64,000 bases of DNA from Reinekea forsetii (GTDB taxonomy: Bacteria; Pseudomonadota; Gammaproteobacteria; Pseudomonadales; Natronospirillaceae). The translations under genes were made by a program, and so were the position numbers. Under the pieces are notes generated by a model that saw nothing but the letters and a program-made list of their open reading frames with translations, was not told where the DNA came from and made no database searches. Shown here piece by piece: positions 16,773 through 26,614 of this stretch (its first letter is position 1; each line of letters begins with the position of its first letter). The stretch lies in contig NZ_CP011797.1 of the NCBI RefSeq assembly GCF_002795845.1, positions 1,449,501-1,513,500 on the forward strand, written 5' to 3'.

Positions 16773-17750
16773 GTGACTGAATCCGCACACCAACCGCCTG
16801 CACTCGCGGCGGTTCAATCGAATAGGTTTGGCCTCGTTATGAAAAAATATTTAACCGCGATTGCCCGTTTTTACCGCGGCAACCCGACCGCCATTATGGG
16901 TACCTTTATCGTGGGTAGTCTGATTATTATGAGCCTGGCGGCGCCCTTGATTGCCCAAAACGAGCCCACTAAGAGAGTGGCGCGTGGCCATCAGCCGCCC
17001 AGCATGGAACTGCTCTTCGGTTCGACCCGTTCGGGCAAGGATGTCTTCAGCCAGGTCCTGCACGGTGGCCGAATTTCGCTAACAGTAGCCTTCGGCGCGG
17101 CGGCCTTGACCACCGTGATCGCGGTGCTCGTTGGCATCAGTGCCGGCTATTTTGGCGGCAAGGTCGATGAAATTTTGATGTCGGTTACCAACATCGTCTT
17201 GGTTTTTCCGCAGTTACCGCTGTTAATTATCTTGGCCGCCTTTTTGGGCCAGGTGGGGCCTCTGATTATCGCGGTAATAATTGGTTCGACTTCCTGGGCG
17301 TGGGGCGCGCGGATTATCCGCAGTCAAACCATGGCTATCCGCAATAAGGAGTTCATCACCTCAGCCGAGGTTATGGGCGAAAGCAAGGCTCGCATTGTCT
17401 TGGTGGAGATTTTACCGAACCTGATCAGTATCGTGGTCGGTGGTTTTGTCGGCACCAGTATCTATGCCCTGATGGCCGAAGCCGGCTTGGAATTCCTCGG
17501 CCTAGGCGATCCGACTGTGATTACCTGGGGCACCATGCTCTATTGGGCGCAGTCCAACTCGGCTTTTATCGTCGGTGCTTGGTGGGACATGGTTGTACCC
17601 GGTATGGCCATTGCGATTATGGGCGGCGGCTTAGCATTGTTGAATATGTCGATCGATCAAATCTCCAATCCAAAGTTAAAAACCGGCGCCTACATTAAAA
17701 TTTGGCGCAAGCAGAAGGCGCAAATGATAGCCCGGAGGGCACGATCATGA
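16773..17750 (+). CDS. Oligosaccharide/oligopeptide ABC permease, DppC type
   Basis: A 325-residue inner-membrane protein starting GTG. An N-terminal tail of about 35 residues leads to the first helix (about 40-62). The OppC-type pattern LLFGSTRSGKDVFSQVLHGGRISL and the coupling segment KEFITSAEVMGESKARIVLVEILPN are clear. It overlaps the next ATPase gene by four bases. It pairs with the DppB-type permease. Confidence 0.85.
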   Translation: MTESAHQPPALAAVQSNRFGLVMKKYLTAIARFYRGNPTAIMGTFIVGSLIIMSLAAPLIAQNEPTKRVARGHQPPSMELLFGSTRSGKDVFSQVLHGGRISLTVAFGAAALTTVIAVLVGISAGYFGGKVDEILMSVTNIVLVFPQLPLLIILAAFLGQVGPLIIAVIIGSTSWAWGARIIRSQTMAIRNKEFITSAEVMGESKARIVLVEILPNLISIVVGGFVGTSIYALMAEAGLEFLGLGDPTVITWGTMLYWAQSNSAFIVGAWWDMVVPGMAIAIMGGGLALLNMSIDQISNPKLKTGAYIKIWRKQKAQMIARRARS

Positions 17751-18745
17751 TCAGGACCGACAAACCCCTATTGTCGATTCGCAAGGTCTGCGTCGACTAT
17801 GTCACCGAGCACGGCAACGCCCGCGCGGTGAACGAGGTGTCGTTCGATATCTATCCGGGCGAAACAGTTGGCCTAGCCGGTGAAAGCGGTTGCGGCAAGA
17901 GCACCTTGGCCTTTGCCATTGCCAACTTGCACGAAGCGCCGGCGCTGATATCCGAAGGTGAAATTCTCTTCGAAGGGCGCGATATTCTAAAGATGTCGAG
18001 CACCCAATTGCGCGACTTTCGCTGGAATGAAACCAGTATGGTGTTTCAGAGTGCGATGAATTCACTCAATCCGGTGTTGAAAATCAGCGAGCAAATTATC
18101 GATGTGATTCTCGCGCACAAAAAGGTCAGCAAAGAAGAGGCCTGGACCCGCGGTGCCGAGCTCTTATCGACGGTCGGTATTCACCCAAGCCGAATGGATT
18201 CTTACCCGCACCAGCTCAGCGGGGGTATGCGGCAACGGGTGGTGATCGCTATTGCCTTGGCCCTTCGTCCGAAATTGATTGTCATGGATGAGCCGACCAC
18301 GGCGCTCGATGTGGTCGTTGAGCGCGACATTATGGATGAGCTGTTTGAACTCAAAGAGAAATTTGGTTTTGCCATTCTCTTTATCAGCCATGATTTAGGT
18401 TTGATGGGCGAGATCGCCGATCGGATCGGCATCATGTATGCCGGGAAGCTGGTGGAAATGGCCGATGCCGCGCAAATATTAGAGCAACCCCAACATCCCT
18501 ACACCCGTGGTCTAGTGGGTTCGTTCCCGACCATTCACGGGCCTAGAGTGCGCCTCGAGGGCATACCCGGCAATCCCCTCAATCTATTGGAAACGCCAGA
18601 GGGTTGCTACTTCCAGGCTCGCTGCAGTGATTGCATCGATAAGTGCCTGACGCAACAACCGAAATTGACCCAATCAGCGCAGGCAGGTGAGCGCGATCGC
18701 CTCGTTGCCTGCCACGTCGCGACAGATTTGGAGGTGCCCGCATGA
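17747..18745 (+). CDS. Oligosaccharide/oligopeptide ABC ATPase, DppD type
   Basis: A 332-residue ATPase. Walker A is AGESGCGKST, the signature is LSGGMRQR, and Walker B is LIVMDEPTTALD. The C-terminal oligopeptide-transporter extension carries the Cys cluster CSDCIDKC, seen in Dpp/Opp ATPases that bind an iron-sulfur cluster. The start at 17747 (ATGATCAGG) overlaps the upstream stop and has CGGAGG before it; a longer frame from 17702 is less likely. It overlaps the next ATPase by four bases. Confidence 0.85.
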   Translation: MIRTDKPLLSIRKVCVDYVTEHGNARAVNEVSFDIYPGETVGLAGESGCGKSTLAFAIANLHEAPALISEGEILFEGRDILKMSSTQLRDFRWNETSMVFQSAMNSLNPVLKISEQIIDVILAHKKVSKEEAWTRGAELLSTVGIHPSRMDSYPHQLSGGMRQRVVIAIALALRPKLIVMDEPTTALDVVVERDIMDELFELKEKFGFAILFISHDLGLMGEIADRIGIMYAGKLVEMADAAQILEQPQHPYTRGLVGSFPTIHGPRVRLEGIPGNPLNLLETPEGCYFQARCSDCIDKCLTQQPKLTQSAQAGERDRLVACHVATDLEVPA

Positions 18746-19758
18746 CCGAGGTGATGATCGACAAGTCCGCCCCTGAGACCGGACATGTGGAAAAGGCCAG
18801 TATCTACGTTGAGGATCTGGTGATCGATTTTCCAACCGACAGTGCGATCTTTAGGCGGCGTTATATGCGTGCCGTCAATCAGGTTAGCTTCGTACTCAAG
18901 GCCGGCGAAGCCTTGGCCGTGGTCGGTGAATCCGGTAGTGGCAAGAGCACCTGCGCACGCGCTTTGTGTCGGCTGTATAAGCCGACCAGCGGTAAGATCT
19001 GGCTGCAAGATGTCGATGTGAATGAGCAACAACACCAGCTCAGTCAGCGTGATTACGCCAAAGAAGTGCAGATGATTTTTCAAGATCCGTTCGGGTCGTT
19101 AAATCCGGTACACACCATCCGTCATCATCTCAGTCGACCGCTCAGAATTCACCATCCGGAGTTGGACGATGAGCAGATTGAGCAACGCACCATCGAAATC
19201 ATCAGTCGTGTTGGTTTGTCGCCGGCGCAGCAAACCGCCGATAAATACCCGCATGAACTCAGTGGTGGCCAACGCCAGCGAGTTGCCATCGCGCGCGCGC
19301 TCGCCGTTGGGGCGAAATTTATTCTTGCCGACGAGCCGATCTCGATGCTCGATGTCTCGATCCGTTTGGGTATTTTGAACCTGATGGAGGATATGAAAAA
19401 AGACGGTATTGGCTTCTTATACATTACCCATGATATCGCCACGGCGCGTTATTTTGCCGAGCGTACCGCGGTGATGTATGTCGGTCATATGGTCGAATGG
19501 GGCAATAGTGACTCGGTCACCCAAAACCCCCAGCATCCCTATACCAAGTTGCTGATTTCGGCCATTCCGGAGCCGGGCATTCGCAAAGACCGCAAAGAAA
19601 TGGCGCGTAAAGCCGATATTCCTCTGTGGACGCCGACCAGTGTGGGCTGTCCCTTTGCCGAACGCTGCCTGAGCGCGACTGAGCAATGCAAAACCACCAT
19701 GCCGGCTGTGACTCAGTTGGCCGAAGATCATTTTGTCCGATGTTTCCTATTCGAATAA
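18742..19758 (+). CDS. Oligosaccharide/oligopeptide ABC ATPase, DppF type
   Basis: A 338-residue ATPase with Walker A VGESGSGKST, signature LSGGQRQR and Walker B FILADEPISMLD. The C-terminal extension includes CPFAERCLSATEQC, a Cys pattern of Dpp/Opp ATPases. Ser in EPISMLD replaces the common Thr/Ser pair seen as EPTSALD, a mild change. It completes the five-part transporter and is followed by a strong hairpin. Confidence 0.85.
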   Translation: MTEVMIDKSAPETGHVEKASIYVEDLVIDFPTDSAIFRRRYMRAVNQVSFVLKAGEALAVVGESGSGKSTCARALCRLYKPTSGKIWLQDVDVNEQQHQLSQRDYAKEVQMIFQDPFGSLNPVHTIRHHLSRPLRIHHPELDDEQIEQRTIEIISRVGLSPAQQTADKYPHELSGGQRQRVAIARALAVGAKFILADEPISMLDVSIRLGILNLMEDMKKDGIGFLYITHDIATARYFAERTAVMYVGHMVEWGNSDSVTQNPQHPYTKLLISAIPEPGIRKDRKEMARKADIPLWTPTSVGCPFAERCLSATEQCKTTMPAVTQLAEDHFVRCFLFE

Positions 19759-19765
19759 GTCCTGT

Positions 19766-19790
19766 CCCCCGGTAATCAACATACCGGGGG
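19766..19790 (+). terminator. 9-bp hairpin between transporter and GH16
   Basis: CCCCCGGTA (19766-19774) and TACCGGGGG (19782-19790) form a perfect stem with a seven-base loop. No T run follows, so it probably attenuates or stabilises the transcript between transporter and hydrolase genes. Confidence 0.55.
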
Positions 19791-19824
19791 GACGACTCAA
19801 AAGAACAATAAAAACGAGGACAGC

Positions 19825-20883
19825 ATGGTCAAACCGATTCTAACAACTTTCTGCCTCGCTGCAGGGTATTTGCTGGCGCCCTTAGCGGCGAGCGATTCCG
19901 TCGACGATCGGCTCAGTGAACGCGGGTGGCACAAGGTTTGGTCGGACGAGTTCGACGCGGCTGAGATCGATTTAAGCCAGTGGAGTTTTGAACAAAACTG
20001 CTGGGGCGGTGGCAATGGCGAGAGCCAGTGCTATACCAATAATGCCAAGAACGCTTATGTAGAGGAGGGCATCCTCAAGCTGGTGGCCAGGCGCGAAACC
20101 GTCAGCGGTGCTGCGCAAAACGAAGACTCAGCAGACTATGATCCGGCTCTGACGGTGACCAAAGGTTACAGCTCGGCGCGGCTGCGCACGCTCAATAAGG
20201 GTGACTGGACCTACGGCCGCTTCGAAATTCGCGCCAAACTGCCGTCCGGGCAGGGCACCTGGCCGGCGATCTGGATGTTACCGACCGATTACGTCTATGG
20301 CGGTTGGGCCGCATCGGGTGAAATCGACATAGTCGAAGCGGTTAATCTCGGCACTCGCTCGGATGCCGCCGATGCCGAAGACGGCGAGCGCGAAACGCGA
20401 GTGCACGGCAGCCTGCATTACGGGCAGGCTTGGCCCAACAATGTGCATTCCGGGAGCAGCTATCGTCTGCCCAATGGCGCCAGCCCGGCGGAGGCTTTTC
20501 ACCGCTATGCTATGGAATGGCAGGCGGGTGAAATCCGCTGGTACGTAGACGACGTTCATTACGCAACGGCGCGCTCGGCCGGATGGTATAGCCAATACCA
20601 AGATCAACACGCAGAGTGGGTCAACGGTCCGGGCACAGCGCCCTTCGATCAAGCCTTTCATCTGATTTTGAATTTGGCGGTAGGCGGTGCCTGGGCTGGA
20701 GCAGTCAATCAGACTGGCATCGATGCGGCGGCATTTCCGCAAACCTTGGCGGTCGATTACGTGCGCGTCTATCAATGCCGTGAGGACAAGATTAACGGTC
20801 GCGGCTGTGGCGCTAGCGATAGCCGCGCCGAAGTGGTGCTCGGCCACACAGCCCCTGCTTTGAGGTCTATTGAAACCCGCTAG
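19825..20883 (+). CDS. Glycoside hydrolase family 16 (laminarinase-type endo-beta-1,3-glucanase)
   Basis: A 352-residue secreted enzyme with a signal peptide (residues 1 to about 23). The GH16 active site is E166-I-D168-I-V-E171, with the nucleophile E166 and acid/base E171. The beta-bulge form EIDIVE and the WPAIWMLP segment are typical of laminarinases (GH16_3). It would cut beta-1,3-glucan into oligosaccharides outside the inner membrane. No carbohydrate-binding module was seen. GAGGAC precedes the ATG at 19825. It links the transporter to the phosphorylase gene. Confidence 0.85.
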   Translation: MVKPILTTFCLAAGYLLAPLAASDSVDDRLSERGWHKVWSDEFDAAEIDLSQWSFEQNCWGGGNGESQCYTNNAKNAYVEEGILKLVARRETVSGAAQNEDSADYDPALTVTKGYSSARLRTLNKGDWTYGRFEIRAKLPSGQGTWPAIWMLPTDYVYGGWAASGEIDIVEAVNLGTRSDAADAEDGERETRVHGSLHYGQAWPNNVHSGSSYRLPNGASPAEAFHRYAMEWQAGEIRWYVDDVHYATARSAGWYSQYQDQHAEWVNGPGTAPFDQAFHLILNLAVGGAWAGAVNQTGIDAAAFPQTLAVDYVRVYQCREDKINGRGCGASDSRAEVVLGHTAPALRSIETR

Positions 20884-20914
20884 GTTGATAGCCAAACGAA
20901 CCGAATGAAAGCTT

Positions 20915-20952
20915 AGCCAACAGATGCCGTCCCGAGGGCGAGTCCGTTGGCT
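20915..20952 (+). other. Inverted repeat AGCCAAC/GTTGGCT before the phosphorylase gene
   Basis: AGCCAAC (20915-20921) pairs with GTTGGCT (20946-20952), enclosing 24 bases. It ends 28 bases before the start at 20981. It may be an RNA hairpin in the GH16-phosphorylase gap; no function can be assigned. Confidence 0.3.
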
Positions 20953-20980
20953 CAATTGAATATTGTTGATAGGAAAGCAG

Positions 20981-23900
20981 ATGTCTACACGCCCAGAAAA
21001 GTATGCTCATGCCAATGCCCATGCGGTCGTAACCGAGGGTCAGTTCTGCGACTACCGCAATGAGCGTTATTATCGCATTGATGCCTATGACCGGATGGCG
21101 ACCTTTTTTATGTCGATCGTCAGCGCCGACGATCATTGGCTATTCTTGGCCAGCAATGGCGGCCTCAGCGCGGGCCGCCAGAATGCTGAAAAGGCACTCT
21201 TCCCCTATTACAGTGAAGATAAGATTATCGACATGGCCCACTGCACCGGGTCGCTGAGTTTGATTCGCGAACAGGACCGCCTCTGGCAGCCCTTCAATAG
21301 CCTCGATCTTGCGCCGGCCCAGGGCCAACGGACCCTCTATAAGGGCGTGCGCGGTGACCGAATTATCTTTAGCGAACGACTCGATGAGCTGACTTTCGAG
21401 TACGGCCTGTCCTTCAGCGAGGCCTTTGGCCTGGTTAAAACCAGTCGGCTGACCAACCATTCAACACGCCCTCGAACGCTCGAGCTGTTAGACGGCTTAC
21501 AGAATATATTGCCGGCGAATATCGAATCGGCCACCCAGAACAGTCAAAGCGTGTTGCTCGATGCCTACAAGTCGGTTGACCTGATCGACGATCGGCTGGC
21601 CCTGTTTTACCTAAGTTCCCGCCTGACCGATGTGGCCGAGCCATCGGAAAGTTTGCTCGCCAATGCGCTCTGGTCTTGCGTCAGCCAGGGCGCCTGGTCG
21701 TTTCGGGTGTCGCTCGACGGTCAGGCCCCGCGGCGCTTTGCTCAGGGTCACTCATTGAACTTTCCAGAGCGTGCCCGGGGTAGCCGGGGGAGCTATTTCG
21801 TCACCAGTACGGTCACCCTGGCGCCAGGTGAAACGATCGAGTGGCTGACGCTGGCAGAGGTCAGTCTCGATAACAACGCCCTGCTGGAGCTGCGCCATCG
21901 TCTGGCCGATGGGCAGATCGCCCACCAGGTGCTGGCCGATATCGACCTGGGGGCTGCTAAGCTGACGGCCCATTTGGCGAAGGCGGATGGCAGCCAGGTC
22001 AGTGGGCAGGAGGCCACGGCTGTGCACCATTGGGCCAACAGCCTGTTTAACATTATGCGCGGCGGTTTTTTTGAGGACGGTTATCGGCTCGCCCGAGGCG
22101 ATTTGCACAAATTTGTACGCACGCGCAATCGCACTCTAGGTGATTTGGCCTTTTGGCAGACCCTGCCGGAGCAGCTCTTGGTGACCGAGCTGGACGCCTA
22201 TCTGCCCAGCGCTGGCGCAGAAGATTTGGCGCGTTTGGTGCACGAATATTTACCGATCAGTTTTAGCCGGCGACACGGCGATCCGAGTCGGCCTTGGAAT
22301 CAATTTTCGATCAATCTCAAAGACGATCAGGGACTCGCCATTAAAGACTTTCAAGGCAACTGGCGGGATATTTTCCAAAACTGGGAACCTCTGGCCCTGA
22401 GCTATCCGGAATTTCTGCCCGCGATGATCAGTAACTTTCTCAACGCCACCACCGCGGACGGTTACAACCCCTATCGAGTAACCCGTGCCGGGATCGAGTG
22501 GGAGACGCCCGAGCTCGATAATCCCTGGTCCAACATTGGCTATTGGAGCGATCATCAGATCATCTATTTGTCCAAGCTGTTGGAGCTGCAATATAAGATC
22601 AAGCCGGCACTGTTGCAGGATTGGTTTGAACGCAAACAGTTCAGTTATGCCAATGTGCCCTATCGGATCAAAGGCTTTGCCGAGCTGCGCGTCGATCCTT
22701 ATAACAGTATTGAATTCGATGCCGAGCTGGACGCGCGCATCATGGCTCTGCACGACACCCTCGGCGCCGATGCTAAGCTGGTGTGGGTTGGCGACTCAGT
22801 AGCAGGAGGGGCGCAAGGGCCGGGGCAGGTCGGTGCGGCCCGTGTGCTGCACGTTAACCTGATGGAAAAGCTGCTGACTCTGTGGCTGGCCAAGCTGAGT
22901 AACTTTGTGCCCGGTGGTGGCATTTGGATGAACACCCAGCGCCCGGAATGGAACGATGCCAACAACGCCTTGGTGGGCTGGGGTCTGTCCGTTGTCACTC
23001 TGGCCTATCTGCATCGCCACCTAAGCGCGATGCAAGAGCAATTAGCGGGGCTGAGTGGCGAATTGTCGGTGTCTGTGGAGGTGGTCGCGTGGTTTGACCG
23101 GGTCAATGCGCTATTTCAGACGCGCTTTGCGCCTGCGGACCCCGAGCAACGTTTGGCCGCACTCGAGGCCCTGGCGCGCAGTGGCGATCAATACCGATCG
23201 GCGCTCTATCAGTCTGGCCTGAGTGGTCGGTTCGAGACGCTCAGGTATGCAACGATACAAGACTTTCTGACCCGGGTATTGGCGGCGCTGCACGATACCC
23301 TGCAGTACAATCAGCGCGCGGATCGCCTGTACCACGGCTACAATCTTCTCAATTTGACCGGGCAGGGGGCAACGATCGATCATTTGCCGATGATGTTGGA
23401 AGGCCAGGTCGCCATCCTGGCCTCGGGTCTGCTCGGTTCGGCACAGAGCCTTGAATTGCTGCACGCGCTGCGTCACAGTGACCTCTTTCGAGCCGACCAG
23501 CACACTTATCTACTCTATCCGAACAAGCAACTGCCGGCCTTTATGGCCAAAAACCATATTGCCGCCGAGCTGTTTGCGCAGACCCCCGATGCGGCCGCGC
23601 TGTTAAAGCGGGGGGAGGTGTTCAAACAAGACCGAGATGGCGGGCTGCATTTTCGTGCCGAGTTGCGCAATGGCGTCGACTTAGCGCAGCGCTTAACGCA
23701 CTTGGGCCTGGCCGACGCAGAACAGAGGGGAATCTTGGCATTGTACGAGGCGACCTTTGCCCATCGCGCCTTTACCGGTCGTTCAGGCTCGTTTTTTGGT
23801 TATGAGGGGCTCGGCAGCACCTATTGGCATATGGTCTCTAAGCTGCTCCTAGCGGCGCAAGAAAGCTGGTTGCAGGCTAAGCGTCAGGGCGCTACTCCAG

Positions 23901-24439
23901 AGCAGATTCAGCAATTGGCCGAGGCCTACTACGATATCCGCTTGGGCATTGGCTTTAACAAGACTCCTGCGCACTATGGTGCCGTACCGACCGATCCCTA
24001 CAGCCATAGCCCAGAAAACGGTGTTGCGCGGCAACCCGGTATGACCGGGCAGGTCAAGGAGGAACTGTTGACCCGCTTGGGTGAGTTCGGGCTGTTCTGG
24101 GCCGATCAAGCGATCGATATACTGCCTGGGCTACTCAAGGCCAATGAGTTTATTGAGTCTCCGACCGCCTTTGCCTATATGGATCCAACTGGGCAGTGGC
24201 ACTCGTTGAATTTGCCGGCTGGCAGTCTGGCCTTCACCTTGGCGCAAATCCCCTTCGTGTATTTTCGTCGGGATCGCGCAGAGCTGGCCATCAGGGTCTA
24301 TATGAGCGAGGGTGAGGTACGGCATGTAGCTGAAGGGCGACTGCCCCCGGAACTGTTTGCGGACCTATGTCAGCGCAATAATCGTATTCTACGGATCGAA
24401 GTAGACTTTCCAATTGACAGCTTACTGGCGACCGAGTAA
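20981..24439 (+). CDS. Beta-glucan phosphorylase, GH149/GH94-like
   Basis: A 1152-residue cytoplasmic protein, much longer than GH94 cellobiose phosphorylases (about 800). The start motif YDRMATFFMSIVSADDHW and ASNGGLSAGR resemble the large beta-1,3-glucan phosphorylases of GH149. The likely catalytic acid is D463 in NWRDIFQNWE. Such enzymes use phosphate to release glucose 1-phosphate from beta-1,3-glucan chains, saving ATP. It sits between a laminarinase-type GH16 and the LacI regulator, which fits. The ATG at 20981 has AGGAAAG upstream and is preferred over a TTG at 20963. GH149 versus GH94 or GH161 cannot be settled by eye. Confidence 0.75.
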   Translation: MSTRPEKYAHANAHAVVTEGQFCDYRNERYYRIDAYDRMATFFMSIVSADDHWLFLASNGGLSAGRQNAEKALFPYYSEDKIIDMAHCTGSLSLIREQDRLWQPFNSLDLAPAQGQRTLYKGVRGDRIIFSERLDELTFEYGLSFSEAFGLVKTSRLTNHSTRPRTLELLDGLQNILPANIESATQNSQSVLLDAYKSVDLIDDRLALFYLSSRLTDVAEPSESLLANALWSCVSQGAWSFRVSLDGQAPRRFAQGHSLNFPERARGSRGSYFVTSTVTLAPGETIEWLTLAEVSLDNNALLELRHRLADGQIAHQVLADIDLGAAKLTAHLAKADGSQVSGQEATAVHHWANSLFNIMRGGFFEDGYRLARGDLHKFVRTRNRTLGDLAFWQTLPEQLLVTELDAYLPSAGAEDLARLVHEYLPISFSRRHGDPSRPWNQFSINLKDDQGLAIKDFQGNWRDIFQNWEPLALSYPEFLPAMISNFLNATTADGYNPYRVTRAGIEWETPELDNPWSNIGYWSDHQIIYLSKLLELQYKIKPALLQDWFERKQFSYANVPYRIKGFAELRVDPYNSIEFDAELDARIMALHDTLGADAKLVWVGDSVAGGAQGPGQVGAARVLHVNLMEKLLTLWLAKLSNFVPGGGIWMNTQRPEWNDANNALVGWGLSVVTLAYLHRHLSAMQEQLAGLSGELSVSVEVVAWFDRVNALFQTRFAPADPEQRLAALEALARSGDQYRSALYQSGLSGRFETLRYATIQDFLTRVLAALHDTLQYNQRADRLYHGYNLLNLTGQGATIDHLPMMLEGQVAILASGLLGSAQSLELLHALRHSDLFRADQHTYLLYPNKQLPAFMAKNHIAAELFAQTPDAAALLKRGEVFKQDRDGGLHFRAELRNGVDLAQRLTHLGLADAEQRGILALYEATFAHRAFTGRSGSFFGYEGLGSTYWHMVSKLLLAAQESWLQAKRQGATPEQIQQLAEAYYDIRLGIGFNKTPAHYGAVPTDPYSHSPENGVARQPGMTGQVKEELLTRLGEFGLFWADQAIDILPGLLKANEFIESPTAFAYMDPTGQWHSLNLPAGSLAFTLAQIPFVYFRRDRAELAIRVYMSEGEVRHVAEGRLPPELFADLCQRNNRILRIEVDFPIDSLLATE

Positions 24440-24479
24440 AACCTCTGCATCTAAAGAGACCTCAACAAATAAGAAGAAT

Positions 24480-25478
24480 ATGACAACGATAAAGGAAGTG
24501 TCCGCGCTGGCAGGGGTATCCCAGGCCACCGTGTCGCGGGTGATGAATAGCAGCGAACGGGTCGCCGACGCGACGCGACGCAAGGTCAAGGCGGCTATGC
24601 TCGAATTGGGTTACCAACCCAATTCCGCGGCCCAATCCCTGGCCTCGAATCGCTCCAATACCATCGGTATGGTGGTTGCGTCACTCGACGGCCCATTCTA
24701 TGGGCCGGTAATGTCGGGAGTCGAAGAAGAGCTGCGCGGTCGCAACAAGCACCTGATCATTGCCAGCGGCCACGGCCAGGCGCAGCAGGAGCAGGAGGCC
24801 ATCAGTTTCCTGTCCAGCCGCCAAGTCGATGGTCTTATCTTGTTGACTGAATCGGTCGATGCGGACTACCTCAAAGGTCTTAATGCGCGTATCCCGATTT
24901 ATCTGATCAATCAGCATATCGACGGCCTGGAAAGCCGCAATATGTGGTTGGATAATGAAGGCGGCTGCTATGCCGCGACCCAATATCTGATTTCGATGGG
25001 CCATTCCCAGATCGTCTGTGCCGGCGGTCAGAGCTATAAGCAGGATGCCAACGAGCGGGTTAGCGGCTTCATCAAGGCGATGACCGAGGCCGGTCTGGCG
25101 GTCAGTGAGGGCAGTATCGTGCGTACCGTGTTTGAGTTTTCCGGTGGCCTGGACGCGATGCAACAGTTTACCGCCTCAGGATTGCCCTTTACGGCAGTGG
25201 TGGCCGGTAACGATGAGATGGCGATCGGTATTTATGAGTGGGCCGCGCAGCACAAGATCCGCATTCCGGAAGACTTGTCGGTGATAGGTTTTGATGATGT
25301 ATTGATGGCGAACTATGTCAAACCACGCTTGACCACAATGAATTTCCCAGCCTATGAAATGGCTCGGACCAGCGCGCGTATGGCGCTGGATGAAGTCTAT
25401 GCTAAACGCTCACCGCAAGGCATGGAGTTTAAGCCCAACCTGGTGATTCGGGACAGTGTTCGGGATCTCAACGCCTGA
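24480..25478 (+). CDS. LacI-family transcriptional regulator
   Basis: A 332-residue repressor. The HTH is at residues 2-25 (TIKEVSALAGVSQATVSRVM), followed by the hinge ELGYQPNSAAQSLAS and a periplasmic-binding-like effector domain. The start at 24480 follows AAGAAG and matches the family N-terminus; an upstream frame from 24414 overlaps the phosphorylase end and is not used. It closes the glucan locus and is the natural ligand-responsive regulator of the two operators at 13862 and 13916. The inducer is probably a gluco-oligosaccharide. Confidence 0.88.
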   Translation: MTTIKEVSALAGVSQATVSRVMNSSERVADATRRKVKAAMLELGYQPNSAAQSLASNRSNTIGMVVASLDGPFYGPVMSGVEEELRGRNKHLIIASGHGQAQQEQEAISFLSSRQVDGLILLTESVDADYLKGLNARIPIYLINQHIDGLESRNMWLDNEGGCYAATQYLISMGHSQIVCAGGQSYKQDANERVSGFIKAMTEAGLAVSEGSIVRTVFEFSGGLDAMQQFTASGLPFTAVVAGNDEMAIGIYEWAAQHKIRIPEDLSVIGFDDVLMANYVKPRLTTMNFPAYEMARTSARMALDEVYAKRSPQGMEFKPNLVIRDSVRDLNA

Positions 25479-25505
25479 GGCCAAGCCCCAGGCGCAGTAA
25501 ACAGC

Positions 25506-26597
25506 TTAGACGTTAAACCGGAAGTGCATCACGTCGCCGTCCTTAACGATATATTCCTTACCTTCCAGACGCCACTTGCCCGCTTCTTTGGCACCGGCCT
25601 CGCCCTTGCAATCGATAAAATCTTGATAGGCAATGGTCTCAGATCGAATAAAGCCTTTCTCAAAGTCGGTGTGGATCACGCCGGCGGCGTTGGGCGCAGT
25701 GGCACCTACCTTAACGGTCCAAGCGCGCACTTCCTTGACCCCAGCGGTAAAGAAGGTCTGCAGCCCGAGTAGGTTGTAGGCGGCTCGGATGACCCGGTTC
25801 AAACCCGGTTCTGCCATACCCAGATCGGCCAGGAATTCCAGCTTCTCCTCTGTTTCCAACTCGGCAATTTCGCTTTCCAGTTTGTTGCAGATGACCACAA
25901 CTTCGGCATTCTCTTTGGCCGCAATGGCGCGCACCAGGTCGAGGTAAGGGTTGTTTTCGAAGCCGTCTTCATTGACGTTGGCAATATAGAGCGTCGGCTT
26001 GATGGTGAGCAAGTTAAAGGGCGCTAAATCACGTTGCTCTTCGTCGGTCAGTTCAATCGAACGCACCGGGATCGCGAGATCGAGGGTCGGTTTGATCTTC
26101 TCCAACAGCTCAACCTGGCGCATGGCTTCCTTGTCTTGGCCTTTAGCCTTCTTCTGCAGACGCAACAATTGCTTGTCGACGCTTTCCAGATCCGACAGTG
26201 CCAGCTCGGTATTGATTACTTCAATATCGGAGACCGGATCAACCTTGTTGGCCACGTGGATAACATTGTCGTTATCAAAACAACGCACGACGTGGGCAAT
26301 GGCATCGGTTTCACGAATATTGGCGAGAAATTTATTGCCCAAGCCTTCACCCTTGGACGCGCCGGCAACCAGGCCGGCAATGTCAACAAATTCCATGGTG
26401 GTTGGAATAATGCGTTGCGGCACGATGAGCTCGGCAATCTTGTCTTGGCGCGGATCGGGAACGGGCACGACTCCGGTATTGGGTTCGATGGTACAGAACG
26501 GAAAGTTTTCAGCATCGATGCCGGCCTGTGTTAACGCATTGAACAGTGTAGATTTACCGACATTGGGTAAACCGACAATTCCACATTTAATACCCAT
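25506..26597 (-). CDS. ychF: Redox-responsive ATPase/GTPase YchF (OLA1 family)
   Basis: A 363-residue P-loop NTPase. Walker [15 protein letters not shown] is near the N-terminus, followed by [17 protein letters not shown], and a C-terminal TGS-like domain ends [17 protein letters not shown]. YchF binds ribosomes and prefers ATP; it affects stress responses. It follows pth with a 17-base gap, the order usual in gammaproteobacteria, and converges with the LacI gene. Confidence 0.95.
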   Translation of the reverse strand: MGIKCGIVGLPNVGKSTLFNALTQAGIDAENFPFCTIEPNTGVVPVPDPRQDKIAELIVPQRIIPTTMEFVDIAGLVAGASKGEGLGNKFLANIRETDAIAHVVRCFDNDNVIHVANKVDPVSDIEVINTELALSDLESVDKQLLRLQKKAKGQDKEAMRQVELLEKIKPTLDLAIPVRSIELTDEEQRDLAPFNLLTIKPTLYIANVNEDGFENNPYLDLVRAIAAKENAEVVVICNKLESEIAELETEEKLEFLADLGMAEPGLNRVIRAAYNLLGLQTFFTAGVKEVRAWTVKVGATAPNAAGVIHTDFEKGFIRSETIAYQDFIDCKGEAGAKEAGKWRLEGKEYIVKDGDVMHFRFNV

Positions 26598-26614
26598 CTT
26601 GTGATCTCCAGAAA

